From Prorocentrum cordatum (Eukaryota > Sar > Dinophyceae > Prorocentrales > Prorocentraceae): 25,000 bases of DNA. Both the position numbers and the translations under genes were made by a program. Below, in pieces: positions 18,544-25,000 of this stretch. The notes beneath the pieces were generated by a model. It did not search any database and was not told the origin of the DNA. It saw only the letters and a program-made list of their open reading frames with translations. Position 1 is the first letter of the stretch. Every line of letters starts with the position of its first letter. The DNA lies in the NCBI GenBank assembly GCA_963575745.1, contig CAUYUJ010001730.1:7501-32500 (forward strand), in the 5' to 3' direction.

Positions 18544-18549
18544 TTAGTG
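18544..18549 (+). repeat. Right target-site duplication TTAGTG
   Basis: Partner of 16765-16770, directly outside the right TIR. Confidence 0.7.
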
Positions 18550-19386
18550 TACGGACATGTGCGCTAGGGCAGCATATCCTTGTCTAACGCACGAAGGGCA
18601 TCTGAGGCAAGGTCCCGCCTGCTCTGGAAAGCCCGGATACTGCAGAGCAGGAGGCAAGGAAAAGTAGGACAATATCTGGTAAGGTCAAGTCAGGCCATGG
18701 CATGCATGGCAAGGTGAGAGAACGTAGCCAAGTGAGGCAAACTCAGGTAGATCAATTCATCCCAACAGCCATCTAGGCGTAGATGGTTGAACGAGTACGT
18801 TGTTCCAGCCTCCCTATCTCTCCTTTGAAAATAGCTGTTCCAACCCCCATACCCCTACCCCTGGAGCCAAAAGTCAAAACCGCCACAAGACGGCTCCAAG
18901 CGGGCACGGAGCATCCCAATGACACCGCCGAAAGCACATGTTATGCCTCGAATGTTTTGAGCTTTGCGCCTTCTCGCGCCCGATAGGATTCTGACGCATC
19001 AAGATCGAGCCCAAGTAGGGGGCGCTAGAGGCCTCAATTCAGCTCCAAGGGCGCACAAGAGCGCCCCGAGAGCGTACCAGAGTTGTTTCTGCCGAAGGCC
19101 TACTTTAGCCGTATCCTCCGGACTGCGTTCAGCCATAACTGAAGACGCATCGAACCCCACACGTGAACATTCGTATGCCGGCTCCGCAGGCAGCTGCGAC
19201 TTCGCCGCCTCCGCTCGAAAAGAAGCCCCACGCGAAATGTGTAGATTGGCACCCTTCTTGGTGGACCCTCCCCCTGCCCCGCTAAGAAGGGGGAGGAGAG
19301 GACGCGGCGGAGAGGGGGAGGAAGATGAAGATCGAGATTCTCGGACGTGTCGCGCTCCTGCTTGGCCTGCAGGGGCCTCCAGAAAC
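18550..19386. other. Spacer, no gene supported
   Basis: Lower-GC mixed sequence. Short GGCAAGGT/AGGCAAGG motifs recur at 18608-18715. Open frames at 18964-19461 (plus) and 19100-19726 (minus) overlap and neither shows a codon-bias advantage. No RNA gene recognised. Confidence 0.4.
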
Positions 19387-19582
19387 CTACGACTACGACT
19401 ACGACTACGACTGCGACTACGACCACGATGCGACTACGGAATAAGACGAGGGGGGGCATGAAGAGGACGAGGAGGAGGAGGACGAGGAGGACGAGGAGGA
19501 GCAGGAGGAGCAGGAGGAGCAGGAGGAGGGTGGGACGAGGAGGAGGAGGAGGAGCAGGAGGAGGAGGAGGAGGAGGAGGAGT
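19387..19582. repeat. (CTACGA)n followed by (GGA)n
   Basis: Six to eight CTACGA hexamers at 19387-19436, then GGA/GAC/GCA triplets at 19462-19582 with a pure end. The run translates as Arg-Leu or Thr-Thr, then poly-Arg, Gly or Glu. Confidence 0.93.
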
Positions 19583-20104
19583 GAGGAGTCTCAGAGAAAC
19601 AGCCTGGGGGCCGTCCCGACCTAGCTCGGAGAAGGCCTCTGGGTTAACCCCAGGGACACACCGCCAACGTACTCCTAATGTAAGCCGAACGTCCCTTCGG
19701 AAAAAAAACGGGCGCTGAACGCCCACCCGAAAAAAATATCCGCCGACGACCGCATCCGAACGTTATGCAATTCTTGCCATGAGTTGCCGAATGGATTTCA
19801 ATCCGCCGCAGGCCCAGAAAATGCGCCAACGGAACGCGAGTGGCAGAAGTGGAGGCTCAGGGAAAAATTGCGAAACGGCCACCGCAATGGACGGAAACAC
19901 CCCGAATGCACAATTGAAACGCGGGATTGCGCGATGGCCCCACAGCGCGAAGGGAAGTACAACGATGGGCGCGCGCGGGGGAGTGCGCCACGTCACTTCA
20001 CGAACCGAATCTCTCGACAGAACCTTCAAACTCAGCCGGGTATAGCACAATAGCGTCTCAATTCGCCGCGCACATGCACAGCAGCACGCCTTAGGTCACA
20101 CGGT
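19583..20104. other. Spacer with one weak plus-strand frame
   Basis: A plus frame at 19784-20053 (89 codons, ATG start, TAG stop) reads MPNGFQSAAGPENAPTEREW and is hydrophilic and Arg/Asn-rich. It has no recognised domain and a minus frame (19763-20050) is equally open, so it is not called. A small hairpin GGGCG-CTGAA-CGCCC sits at 19710-19724 next to A-runs. Confidence 0.35.
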
Positions 20105-20372
20105 CGTCATTTGGGTGGGATCTTGAAGGGATTGTGAGGGGATTTCCGAGGGGATCCTGAAGGGATTTTGAAGGGATTCCGATCGCGACGAGGGGATTTT
20201 GAGTGGATGTTGAAAGGATGTTGAGGGGAATCCGAGCGCGACAAGGGGAGTTTGAAGGGATTCGGCCCACTTGCGAGGGCGACGAGGGGATTTTGAGGGG
20301 ATGCTGAGGGGATTTTGAGGGGATGCGGATGCCGAGTGGATTCCGAGGGGATTTTGAAGGGATCTTGCCGCG
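20105..20372. repeat. GGGGATTTTGA minisatellite
   Basis: About 15 degenerate copies of (A/G)GGGATTTTGA, with AAGGGATTCCGA and GGGGATGCTGA variants, spaced about 11-24 bp. It explains the NPFKIPS/SPQHPFNI-type translations on minus. Confidence 0.88.
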
Positions 20373-20924
20373 ATGACCTTGCAACGATGTTCTTGGCCGT
20401 GGCGACACTGGTATGGCGAGATAGCTTACCTGGAGTGATGGCTGCTGCGCACATGATATTGCTGACGCCTGGGAGGGCGGAGGAAACAGAGGAATAGTTT
20501 GGAATAGGAAGCTCGGCCAGGGAGAAATGGTGCAGCGAGACGGGCGTGGCAATGGCGCGCAACGCGATGGCGACACGAATGCCAGGGCCGAGCGCGACGC
20601 CGAAGTGCGCGGATATCTCGGCACCGAGACAAAACGCGCCGCGAGGGCCCGACGAACCAGTTGCCGATACAATAGCCTGCCATGGTTCATTTTGCGCCAT
20701 CATGGCTCCTGCGCCCCACTCGGATTTAGAACATGTTTGGCCCATATCAAGCCAGTTTTCGACCACGGTTTGGGCCTCGTTCGGGGGGCTCTCCCGCGCT
20801 GGGCTGGGGCGCCAAGTTCTTGCTAGAGAGGGGTTGACGTTTGTCTGAAACCCCACAAGGAGGAGGACGGGGACGAGGAGGAGGAGCAGGAGGGTTGCTA
20901 TCGGCCGGACAGAGGGGGGAGCAA
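20373..20924. other. Spacer flanking the retrocopy
   Basis: Both strands are open: minus reads MMAQNEPWQAIVSATGSSGP onward and plus reads MAPAPHSDLEHVWPISSQFS to a stop at about 20846. Either could be a fragment of a gene, and composition alone does not decide. A short AGG/GAC purine run lies at 20858-20895. This is the target DNA into which the neighbouring retrocopy inserted. Confidence 0.35.
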
Positions 20925-20938
20925 GAGTATGGTCTACT
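20925..20938. repeat. Target-site duplication of retrocopy, 3' side
   Basis: GAGTATGGTCTACT here matches GAGTATAGTCTAAT at 22628-22641 at 12 of 14 positions, and each copy abuts one end of the mRNA-like sequence. Confidence 0.75.
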
Positions 20939-21539
20939 TGTTTGCTGCAGGCAACTGCACAGGCAAGCTCCCGCAGAGATTGACAGACAGGCATGGGAAA
21001 TGTTTAAAAATGTATGGAGCCACAGACACCAATAAAATCCAGCTATCACACACACATTAAAGCCCAGAGTAAACATCACTTCTGCTGATCCGCCAAGCCC
21101 TGCACAATAGGCAGGGAAGCAACATTCGATTTCGCACCAGCTGCCATCAGCCGAGAGGCCAGCTCCAAAACTGGTGCCCTCAGCGACGGCTGCTCTTGCA
21201 ATTCCAAGAGCTCGGCATCGCCGTCAGCGAAACGGCAAAGCGATCCAACATCCACGGCGTCCAACTCTTTCGCGTCTTGTGAGGCACCAGACTGAGCCCG
21301 TGGCAAGGCCTGAATTATCAGCCCCCAGAGCAGAGGCAAACGTGCAAACAGGAGCGCCTGCAACATCCAGCTGCTCCTCAAAGACGAGCTCGATCACACG
21401 CGACGCCTCCTTCAATGTTTTTCTTGCGCCGATGTTTCTTCTTCTTTGACTTCGGGGCAACGTCCGTAGCGCCAGCTGCCGCCGAGGATAAAAAGGAATA
21501 CGAGGAACCCACATCACACTCGATATGAACACCGCCACT

Positions 21540-21740
21540 GTGAGCTAACGTGTCAGAGACACCGCCACGGCGGGCTGACGTGCCAGGGCCAAAGGAAAAG
21601 AAATCGCAACCAAGGACTGGCATGTCACATGCCTCAACACCGATGTGCGACTCCAGGGCACCGCCACTATCAGCTGACGTGCCAGAGCCTTGCTGCGAGA
21701 CACCGCCGCTCAGGGCTGACATGTGGGGGGCTACACCTTC
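21540..21740 (-). repeat. In-gene degenerate repeat (SAxSGGV)
   Basis: The plus strand shows CACCGCCAC-(N)GCTGACGTG repeated at about 21530, 21560, 21660 and 21707. It encodes SALSGGV, SADSGGA, SARRGGV and LAHSGGV in frame two of the retrocopy. Conservation of the peptide spacing supports that frame as the original coding frame for this segment. Confidence 0.65.
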
Positions 21741-22605
21741 GCCACCAGCATCAGGAAAATCACCGTCGCCAATGTAGAAGGTCAGCGCCTCCGAGGTGGC
21801 GCCCGTGGGATTCGCAATCCTGCCGGCGGAGTCGGTGGCGCCGGCGGCGTAGCTGGGGCAAGCGGCTGAGGTGGCCACCAACCCATCGCCATAGCTGCGA
21901 CATACGCCATGTCCGTCTGCTGGCCAGCCGGCGACTCCTCCTTCAAGCGCTTGAGGATGCTCTTGTAGTCGTTCAGCATGTGCTTGCGGCGCCTCTTCCT
22001 GGGCGCCGTTGGGGGAGAAGTGCTCGTAGTAACGCCCTGCGCGACCGAAGAACCCGACGTGTCCTCCACCATGGCCTGGGGAAGCAAAGCGGGTTCCTCC
22101 GTAGCAGACTGGATGGGAGACGAACGGGGAGCCCCAAGCCGTGGGGAGAAGGGCGAGACCACCGGAGCCTCCACCTGCGGCATCGCCTGCTTGTCGAACT
22201 GCCCCGTTTGCTGCGCCTCCACTGCGAGACGGCAGCGCTCCCAGCGCGGAAGCAACTTCACTGGCGCCGACGCGTCCTGCTCCTCCGCCGCTGGGTGCCT
22301 GCAGCCAGGTGCCGGGGGCGGCGGCGGCGGGTGGCTGAACTGGCGCTGCAAGTCCGCCATCGAGAAGAAAAACCACGAGCGAGCCGAAGACTCAGCAAAG
22401 GCTGAGACGCGCGCCCCGAGGTCGCCGTTGACGAGATGCACCGGCACGAAGAGGCGCAGCTCGGGACCCTTTGATACCATGCACCGGTATCCCCCAGCGT
22501 TCACTGGCGCACACAAGGCGGAAGCGCTCAAGCCAGCAGCACAATTGCCATCAGCCCTGGGGAGGCGCGAGCCGTCAAGGATCCTGAAAATGACTCGAGC
22601 CCGAG

Positions 22606-22627
22606 CTTGAGCCAAAATGGCTACGGA
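22606..22627 (-). other. Relict dinoflagellate spliced leader (22 nt)
   Basis: The minus strand reads TCCGTAGCCATTTTGGCTCA followed by AG, identical to the conserved DinoSL added by trans-splicing to the 5' ends of dinoflagellate nuclear mRNAs (established knowledge). It is followed by CTCGGG, not the GT donor expected of an SL RNA gene, so it is a leader already joined to a message and then reverse-transcribed and inserted. It fixes both the organism group and the transcript orientation. Confidence 0.97.
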
Positions 22628-22641
22628 GAGTATAGTCTAAT
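22628..22641. repeat. Target-site duplication of retrocopy, 5' side
   Basis: GAGTATAGTCTAAT immediately outside the first base of the spliced leader; partner of 20925-20938. Confidence 0.75.
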
Positions 22642-22654
22642 GAGAAGGAAAATT

Positions 22655-22792
22655 AGGAGGTGGAGGAGGAGGAGAAGGAGAAGGAGAAGGAGAAGAAGGT
22701 GGTGGAGGAGGAGGAGGAAGAGGAGGAGGAGGAGGAGGAGGAGGGGGACGAGGCAGAGGCAGAGGAGCAGGAGGCAGAGGAGTGGCGAGTTT
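22655..22792. repeat. GGA/GAAGGA purine array
   Basis: Imperfect GGA and AGA triplets, purest at 22720-22745. Gives poly-Arg on plus and poly-Leu or poly-Pro on minus. Confidence 0.93.
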
Positions 22793-23227
22793 ATTCCCCG
22801 CCGAGAGAAAAAGGGGGGGACAATAACTAAAGACCTCGGTTGCCTCGCCACCCCGCCCCCCCCCTGCCCGACTCGCGCCCCTGGCTCTTCGGACACGGCA
22901 GCTCCACACCACCGCCCTGCCTGGACCTGGGGCTGGCGCACGTGTGCACAGCCTCCTGGCCATGACCGGCACGGCGCACACGCCACGCGGCCCTGCCCCC
23001 CTGCAGAGGCCTCGCCGCGGCCCGCGGCACCTCCCGCCCCGCCCCCTCTGCGAGCCCACCCGAGCGCCCCAGGGACGCCCCAAACCCCCAACCGCCCCAG
23101 CATCGCCCGAAAGCCTCGGTCCTGAGTCGCCGTCGAGGGCGACGGCGACGGCTGCACCGCTGCCGCCACCCCTGCCGGGCAGGCCCAGCGTACCCCCAGG
23201 ACGACGTGCCCCCAGTGAGGCGTCGCG
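22793..23227. other. GC-rich spacer, coding uncertain
   Basis: Open on both strands. A minus segment near 23095-23170 (AVAVALDGDSGPRLSGDAG) and the opposing plus frame (Pro/Ala/Arg-rich) both look possible. No splice or domain evidence; not called. Confidence 0.35.
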
Positions 23228-23292
23228 GCCTCCTCCTCCTCCTCCTCCTCCTCCTCCTCCTCCTCCTCCTCCTCCTCCTCCTCCTCCTCCTG
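23228..23292. repeat. (CCT)n microsatellite
   Basis: A perfect CCT run of about 21 copies. Gives poly-Leu or poly-Pro on plus and poly-Glu, poly-Gly or poly-Arg on minus. Confidence 0.96.
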
Positions 23293-23896
23293 GGCCACGG
23301 TTCCCGCCGCAGCATGCGTCCAGAGGTGGCCCACGAGGCCCCCTGGCTGGATTCTGCACGTCAAGCCCCCCAAGACTCTCGGCTGGCGGGACGGAGAAAG
23401 GTGCCGACACCGCTGCTCCACGGACCTCTTAATTCCGGGGTGCGCTCTGACCAGAGTTTCAAGGAGCACGGAGCCGTGGCAGCGAGGGCCCTCTAGGACT
23501 AGCAGTGGGATCGATATCTTTGAGAGGGTACGTTATTGGGGGCACCGGCTCAGGGCGGGAAAAACGTCGACCCGGAAGCGGCGATACATCGCCGATGGAT
23601 CGGCGAAGAGGCCCCCGAAAGCACGTCCGCGCGGCCCTGGGCGGGGCAGGCTATCCGGCCCCCCTGTGGGCGATGCATGGGAGATGGGGAGGCGATGCAT
23701 CCCCCCCCTGAGCTCAATCTGGCCTCATCCTGCTGAATGGCCCTTCAGTCGGCCGAAAAAAGTCCCAGAAATGGCACCATAAGAGAAGTTCGAGGACCTC
23801 GATGCCTCGATGATCGACCCTCCTCTCGCAGGGCGGGAGCGCCTGTTGGGGGACTGTGGTCGCAGGCCCGCGGCCTCCCTGTCACTGGCTGTGGTT
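23293..23896. other. Spacer, no gene supported
   Basis: Mixed GC-rich sequence. Small local repeats such as GGCGATACATCGCC/GGCGATGCAT (23580-23702) were seen but no larger structure. Short plus frames (23505-23711, 23737-23985) lack protein-like features. Confidence 0.4.
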
Positions 23897-23902
23897 TTAG
23901 GG
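23897..23902 (+). repeat. Left target-site duplication TTAGGG
   Basis: TTAGGG before the left TIR of the short MITE; partner at 24067-24072. Like TTAGTG around the 1.77-kb element, it begins TTAG. Confidence 0.65.
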
Positions 23903-24066
23903 TTAGGTCGGGCCTGCCCCCCCCCTACAGGCGGATTTTGGACGAGAATTCAAAGACACCCAACAACTATTCAACAAATCTCTAAAAATGGTAAAACCAT
24001 CGTCCCCAGACTATTTTTGACTATTTTTGAATATTCCCCGTGTGGAGGGACATGCCCGACTTAAGA
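23903..24066 (+). mobile_element. 164-bp MITE, same TIR family as the 1.77-kb element
   Basis: Left end TTAGGTCGGGCCTGCCCC followed by CTACAGGCGGATTTTGGACGA; right end at 24027-24066 is the inverse (GAATATTCCCCGTGTGGAGG, then CATGCCCGACTTAAGA). Besides the TIRs it shares the subterminal CGTCCCCAGAC block with 16771-18543 but lacks the satellite cargo. Read on plus, its margins are GTCGGGC and CTTAAG, so it has GT and AG at the edges and might be spliced as an introner; that is inference only. Confidence 0.82.
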
Positions 24067-24072
24067 TTAGGG
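24067..24072 (+). repeat. Right target-site duplication TTAGGG
   Basis: Partner of 23897-23902. Confidence 0.65.
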
Positions 24073-24080
24073 TCACATAA

Positions 24081-24394
24081 CACGGCTCTCCAAGAACCGC
24101 TCAAAACAATCCGGACACCCACAAGAACGCTCTCGGCGAGGCGCAGCCGCTGAAGGCATCCCGAGGCTGGGAAGAGCCCAGAACCGACGAGAACGACCGA
24201 AAACCTCGAAGCTCGAGAACCTCGAACCTCACCCAGCATCTGTCCTTCTCTAGTATCGGCGACGTCAGCAATGCATCGGCGCCGTTGGCGTGGAGAAAGC
24301 CAGAGTCCACACCGAGCCGCGTGGCAGACGCGTCGGCGGTACGGCGCGATCCTTCGACCCCACCTACAATCAACCCGTATGATAAGGACGCTCG
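24081..24394 (+). CDS. Candidate exon, Ser/Pro/Arg-rich protein
   Basis: An open plus frame of 104 codons with no internal Met, starting after a stop at 24078-24080. It reads HGSPRTAQNNPDTHKNALGE, then a hydrophilic Glu/Arg/Ser stretch, LTQHLSFSSIGDVSNASAP, and TPPTINPYDKDAR before CG|GTAAGG. About 70% of codons end in G or C. The composition is that of a disordered, charged segment. An acceptor may lie at CTCTCCAAG (24086-24094). The opposite strand also has a long open frame (24101-24649, 182 codons from a TTG, first ATG at about 24581). The two frames share wobble positions, so the strand is not certain. No family recognised. Confidence 0.38.
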
Positions 24395-24439
24395 GTAAGG
24401 ATGCAAGAGCCTTGGGAAGTCATGTCGATAGCTTGCGAG
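24395..24439 (+). other. Possible 45-nt intron
   Basis: Begins GTAAGG and ends TTGCGAG. Removing it joins codon CG|C in phase and eliminates the only two in-frame stops (TAA from the GTAAG donor, and TAG) between the candidate exons. There is no strong polypyrimidine tract. If it is not an intron, the two stops mean that the plus frame is not a gene. Confidence 0.33.
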
Positions 24440-24650
24440 CGCGGTGCGACCAGCGAAAGCGGCTAAGTATGGGCCGAAGGGGAAGGATGCAAGGGTAACC
24501 TTGGATGGTCGCTCATTCTTACTAAACACGGGTTCACTGTACTCGGACCCCATCTGGGAGGCCTGGAGGAGCGGAGCCATGACGAGGAGGGCCCTGCAGG
24601 ACGAGCAGCGGTGTCCTTTCCTTCTCTGGAGATGTCTGCATTCCCGCAAG
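24440..24650 (+). CDS. Candidate second exon of the same gene
   Basis: Continues in frame from the possible intron: VRPAKAAKYGPKGKDARVTL, then DGRSFLLNTGSLYSDPIWEA and WRSGAMTRRALQDEQRC, ending at CGCAA|GTAAGC. This second GTAAG again supplies the apparent stop codon TAA, as at the first exon, which supports both as donors. Composition is protein-like with mixed hydrophobic and charged residues. A KDAR motif appears at the end of the first exon and again here. Unrecognised. Confidence 0.38.
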
Positions 24651-24678
24651 TAAGCGTCCGTTATCTAGGGCTCCCAAC

Positions 24679-24813
24679 TTCGCGCTTCGCGCTGCGCGAA
24701 GCGCGAATAACTTCGCGCTCTCGCGCCGCCCTCCCAAAGGGAGAATAGGAGGACGAGGAGGAGGGGGAGAAGGAACGAGGACCGCGAAGCGCGAAGCGCG
24801 AATAACTTCGCGC
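24679..24813. repeat. GCGCGAA palindrome and its direct repeat
   Basis: 24679-24707 is a perfect 14-bp-arm inverted repeat (TTCGCGCTTCGCGC-T-GCGCGAAGCGCGAA) with a one-base centre. The right arm plus AATAACTTCGCGC recurs at 24783-24813 (CGAAGCGCGAATAACTTCGC then GC). A purine-rich spacer separates them. The stem is CpG-dense and would extrude as a stable cruciform or RNA hairpin. It would fall in an intron of the candidate gene that ends its second exon at 24650. Confidence 0.9.
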
Positions 24814-24869
24814 CCTCGAGGGAGCCCTTGGTTATCGGGGGGCAGGGGAGGAGAGGGGCCGGGCCCGCG

Positions 24870-24950
24870 AGCGCCACAGCATGCTTGTGAGCACCAAGGC
24901 AGGCCATCCAGCACCGCGGCATGCCTGCGTACACCGCGCCATGCCAGTGG
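24870..24950. repeat. Short degenerate repeat (CACCGCGGCATGCC)
   Basis: Three or four imperfect copies of a ~22-bp unit with CACC and GCATGC(C/T) landmarks: CACAGCATGCTTGTGAGCAC, CACCGCGGCATGCCTGCGTA and CACCGCGCCATGCCAG. Confidence 0.6.
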
Positions 24951-25000
24951 GGGGGGAGCCAGCAACTCCTCCGCGTACGCTTGGCACCGCTACAGAGACC

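Larger units (their letters stand above)
20939..22627 (-). pseudogene. Retrocopy of a trans-spliced mRNA, frame broken three times
   Basis: Minus-strand copy of a processed message. It starts with a full DinoSL (22606-22627), passes a coding-like body, stops at 21076-21078, has a ~137-bp AT-richer 3' UTR and ends at a target-site duplication. The first in-frame ATG is at 22480. The reading is coherent but needs three frame changes: frame one to about 21800-21880 (MVSKGPELRLFVPVHLVNGD near the start, a Pro run, then basic APRKRRRKHMLNDYKSILKR); frame two to about 21430 (four degenerate SAxSGGV repeats, then KSKKKKHRRKK); frame three to about 21280 (ASRVIELVFEEQLDVAGAP); frame four to the stop (LLELQEQPSLRAPVLELAS). 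GC-ending codons dominate in each. The two basic clusters could be nuclear-localisation signals. The protein is not recognised. Three shifts suggest a decayed copy; assembly indels are the alternative. Confidence 0.8.

Noticed and set aside
21031-21036. AATAAA on the plus strand as a polyadenylation signal
   Set aside because: The transcript here runs on the minus strand, and dinoflagellate messages generally do not use this signal.
21378-22376. 332-codon minus-strand frame as one intact gene
   Set aside because: Its upstream half overlaps a better coding reading in another frame (from 22480), and the 3' part continues in further frames, so it is only one segment of the broken retrocopy.
22606-22627. 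SL RNA gene
   Set aside because: The leader is followed by CTCGGG, not a GT splice donor, and then by a coding-like body, so it is a relict leader on an mRNA copy.
23891-23910. Telomere-like GGTTTTAGGGTTAGG
   Set aside because: Only about one and a half TTTAGGG units, and they are explained by the TTAGGG target-site duplication next to a TIR beginning TTAGG.
24101-24649. 182-codon minus-strand open frame
   Set aside because: It shares wobble positions with the plus-strand candidate and may be its mirror. It starts at TTG, with the first ATG near 24581. It remains the main alternative and is not firmly excluded.

Overview
This window comes from a dinoflagellate nuclear genome. The decisive evidence is a complete 22-nt dinoflagellate spliced-leader (DinoSL) sequence on the minus strand at 22606-22627, fused directly to a long coding-like sequence. 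High GC, very large amounts of simple repeats and intron-like gene spacing agree with this. A GC-rich genus such as Prorocentrum is possible, but that is a guess.

Layout. 1-1375: pyrimidine and G-rich satellites, then two sets of degenerate tandem repeats. 1530-2373: a candidate minus-strand gene fragment, interrupted by a 189-bp terminal-inverted-repeat (TIR) element that could be an introner. 2374-4720: CpG-rich DNA, a (CT)n tract and a ~100-bp tandem satellite. 5386-6359: an 11-bp satellite, a (GGA)n tract and a candidate minus-strand exon. 6832-8165: a 1.3-kb CAT-triplet array. 9333-9527: a candidate minus-strand exon. 9780-12945: a 21-bp minisatellite, an oppositely oriented ATG-triplet array, a CCCAAGAGGCC array and a 25/28-bp minisatellite. 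13519-16034 and 16822-18438: two copies of one composite repeat (conserved left block, variable simple-repeat core, 73-bp tandem array, conserved right block). The second copy lies inside a 1.77-kb element with TIRs and a 6-bp target-site duplication; the first carries a separate 172-bp MITE inside its CAGCCT array. 20939-22627: a trans-spliced mRNA copied back into the genome, with DinoSL, 3' UTR and a 14-bp target-site duplication; its reading frame is broken three times. 23903-24066: a short MITE sharing the TIRs of the 1.77-kb element. 24081-24650: a candidate plus-strand gene fragment with a possible 45-nt intron. 24679-24813: palindromic GCGCGAA repeats.

Almost all long open frames here are translations of simple repeats (poly-Ser, Pro, His, Met, Asp, Glu, Leu, Ile) and are not genes. 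The window contains no complete, confidently functional gene. The plausible protein-coding material is the retrocopy and four low-confidence exon candidates; three of these are on the minus strand and might belong to one gene with very long, repeat-filled introns (inference). The main biological interest is transposition and retroposition: three unrelated TIR families, an element that carries satellites, and an mRNA retrocopy whose boundaries can be read directly.
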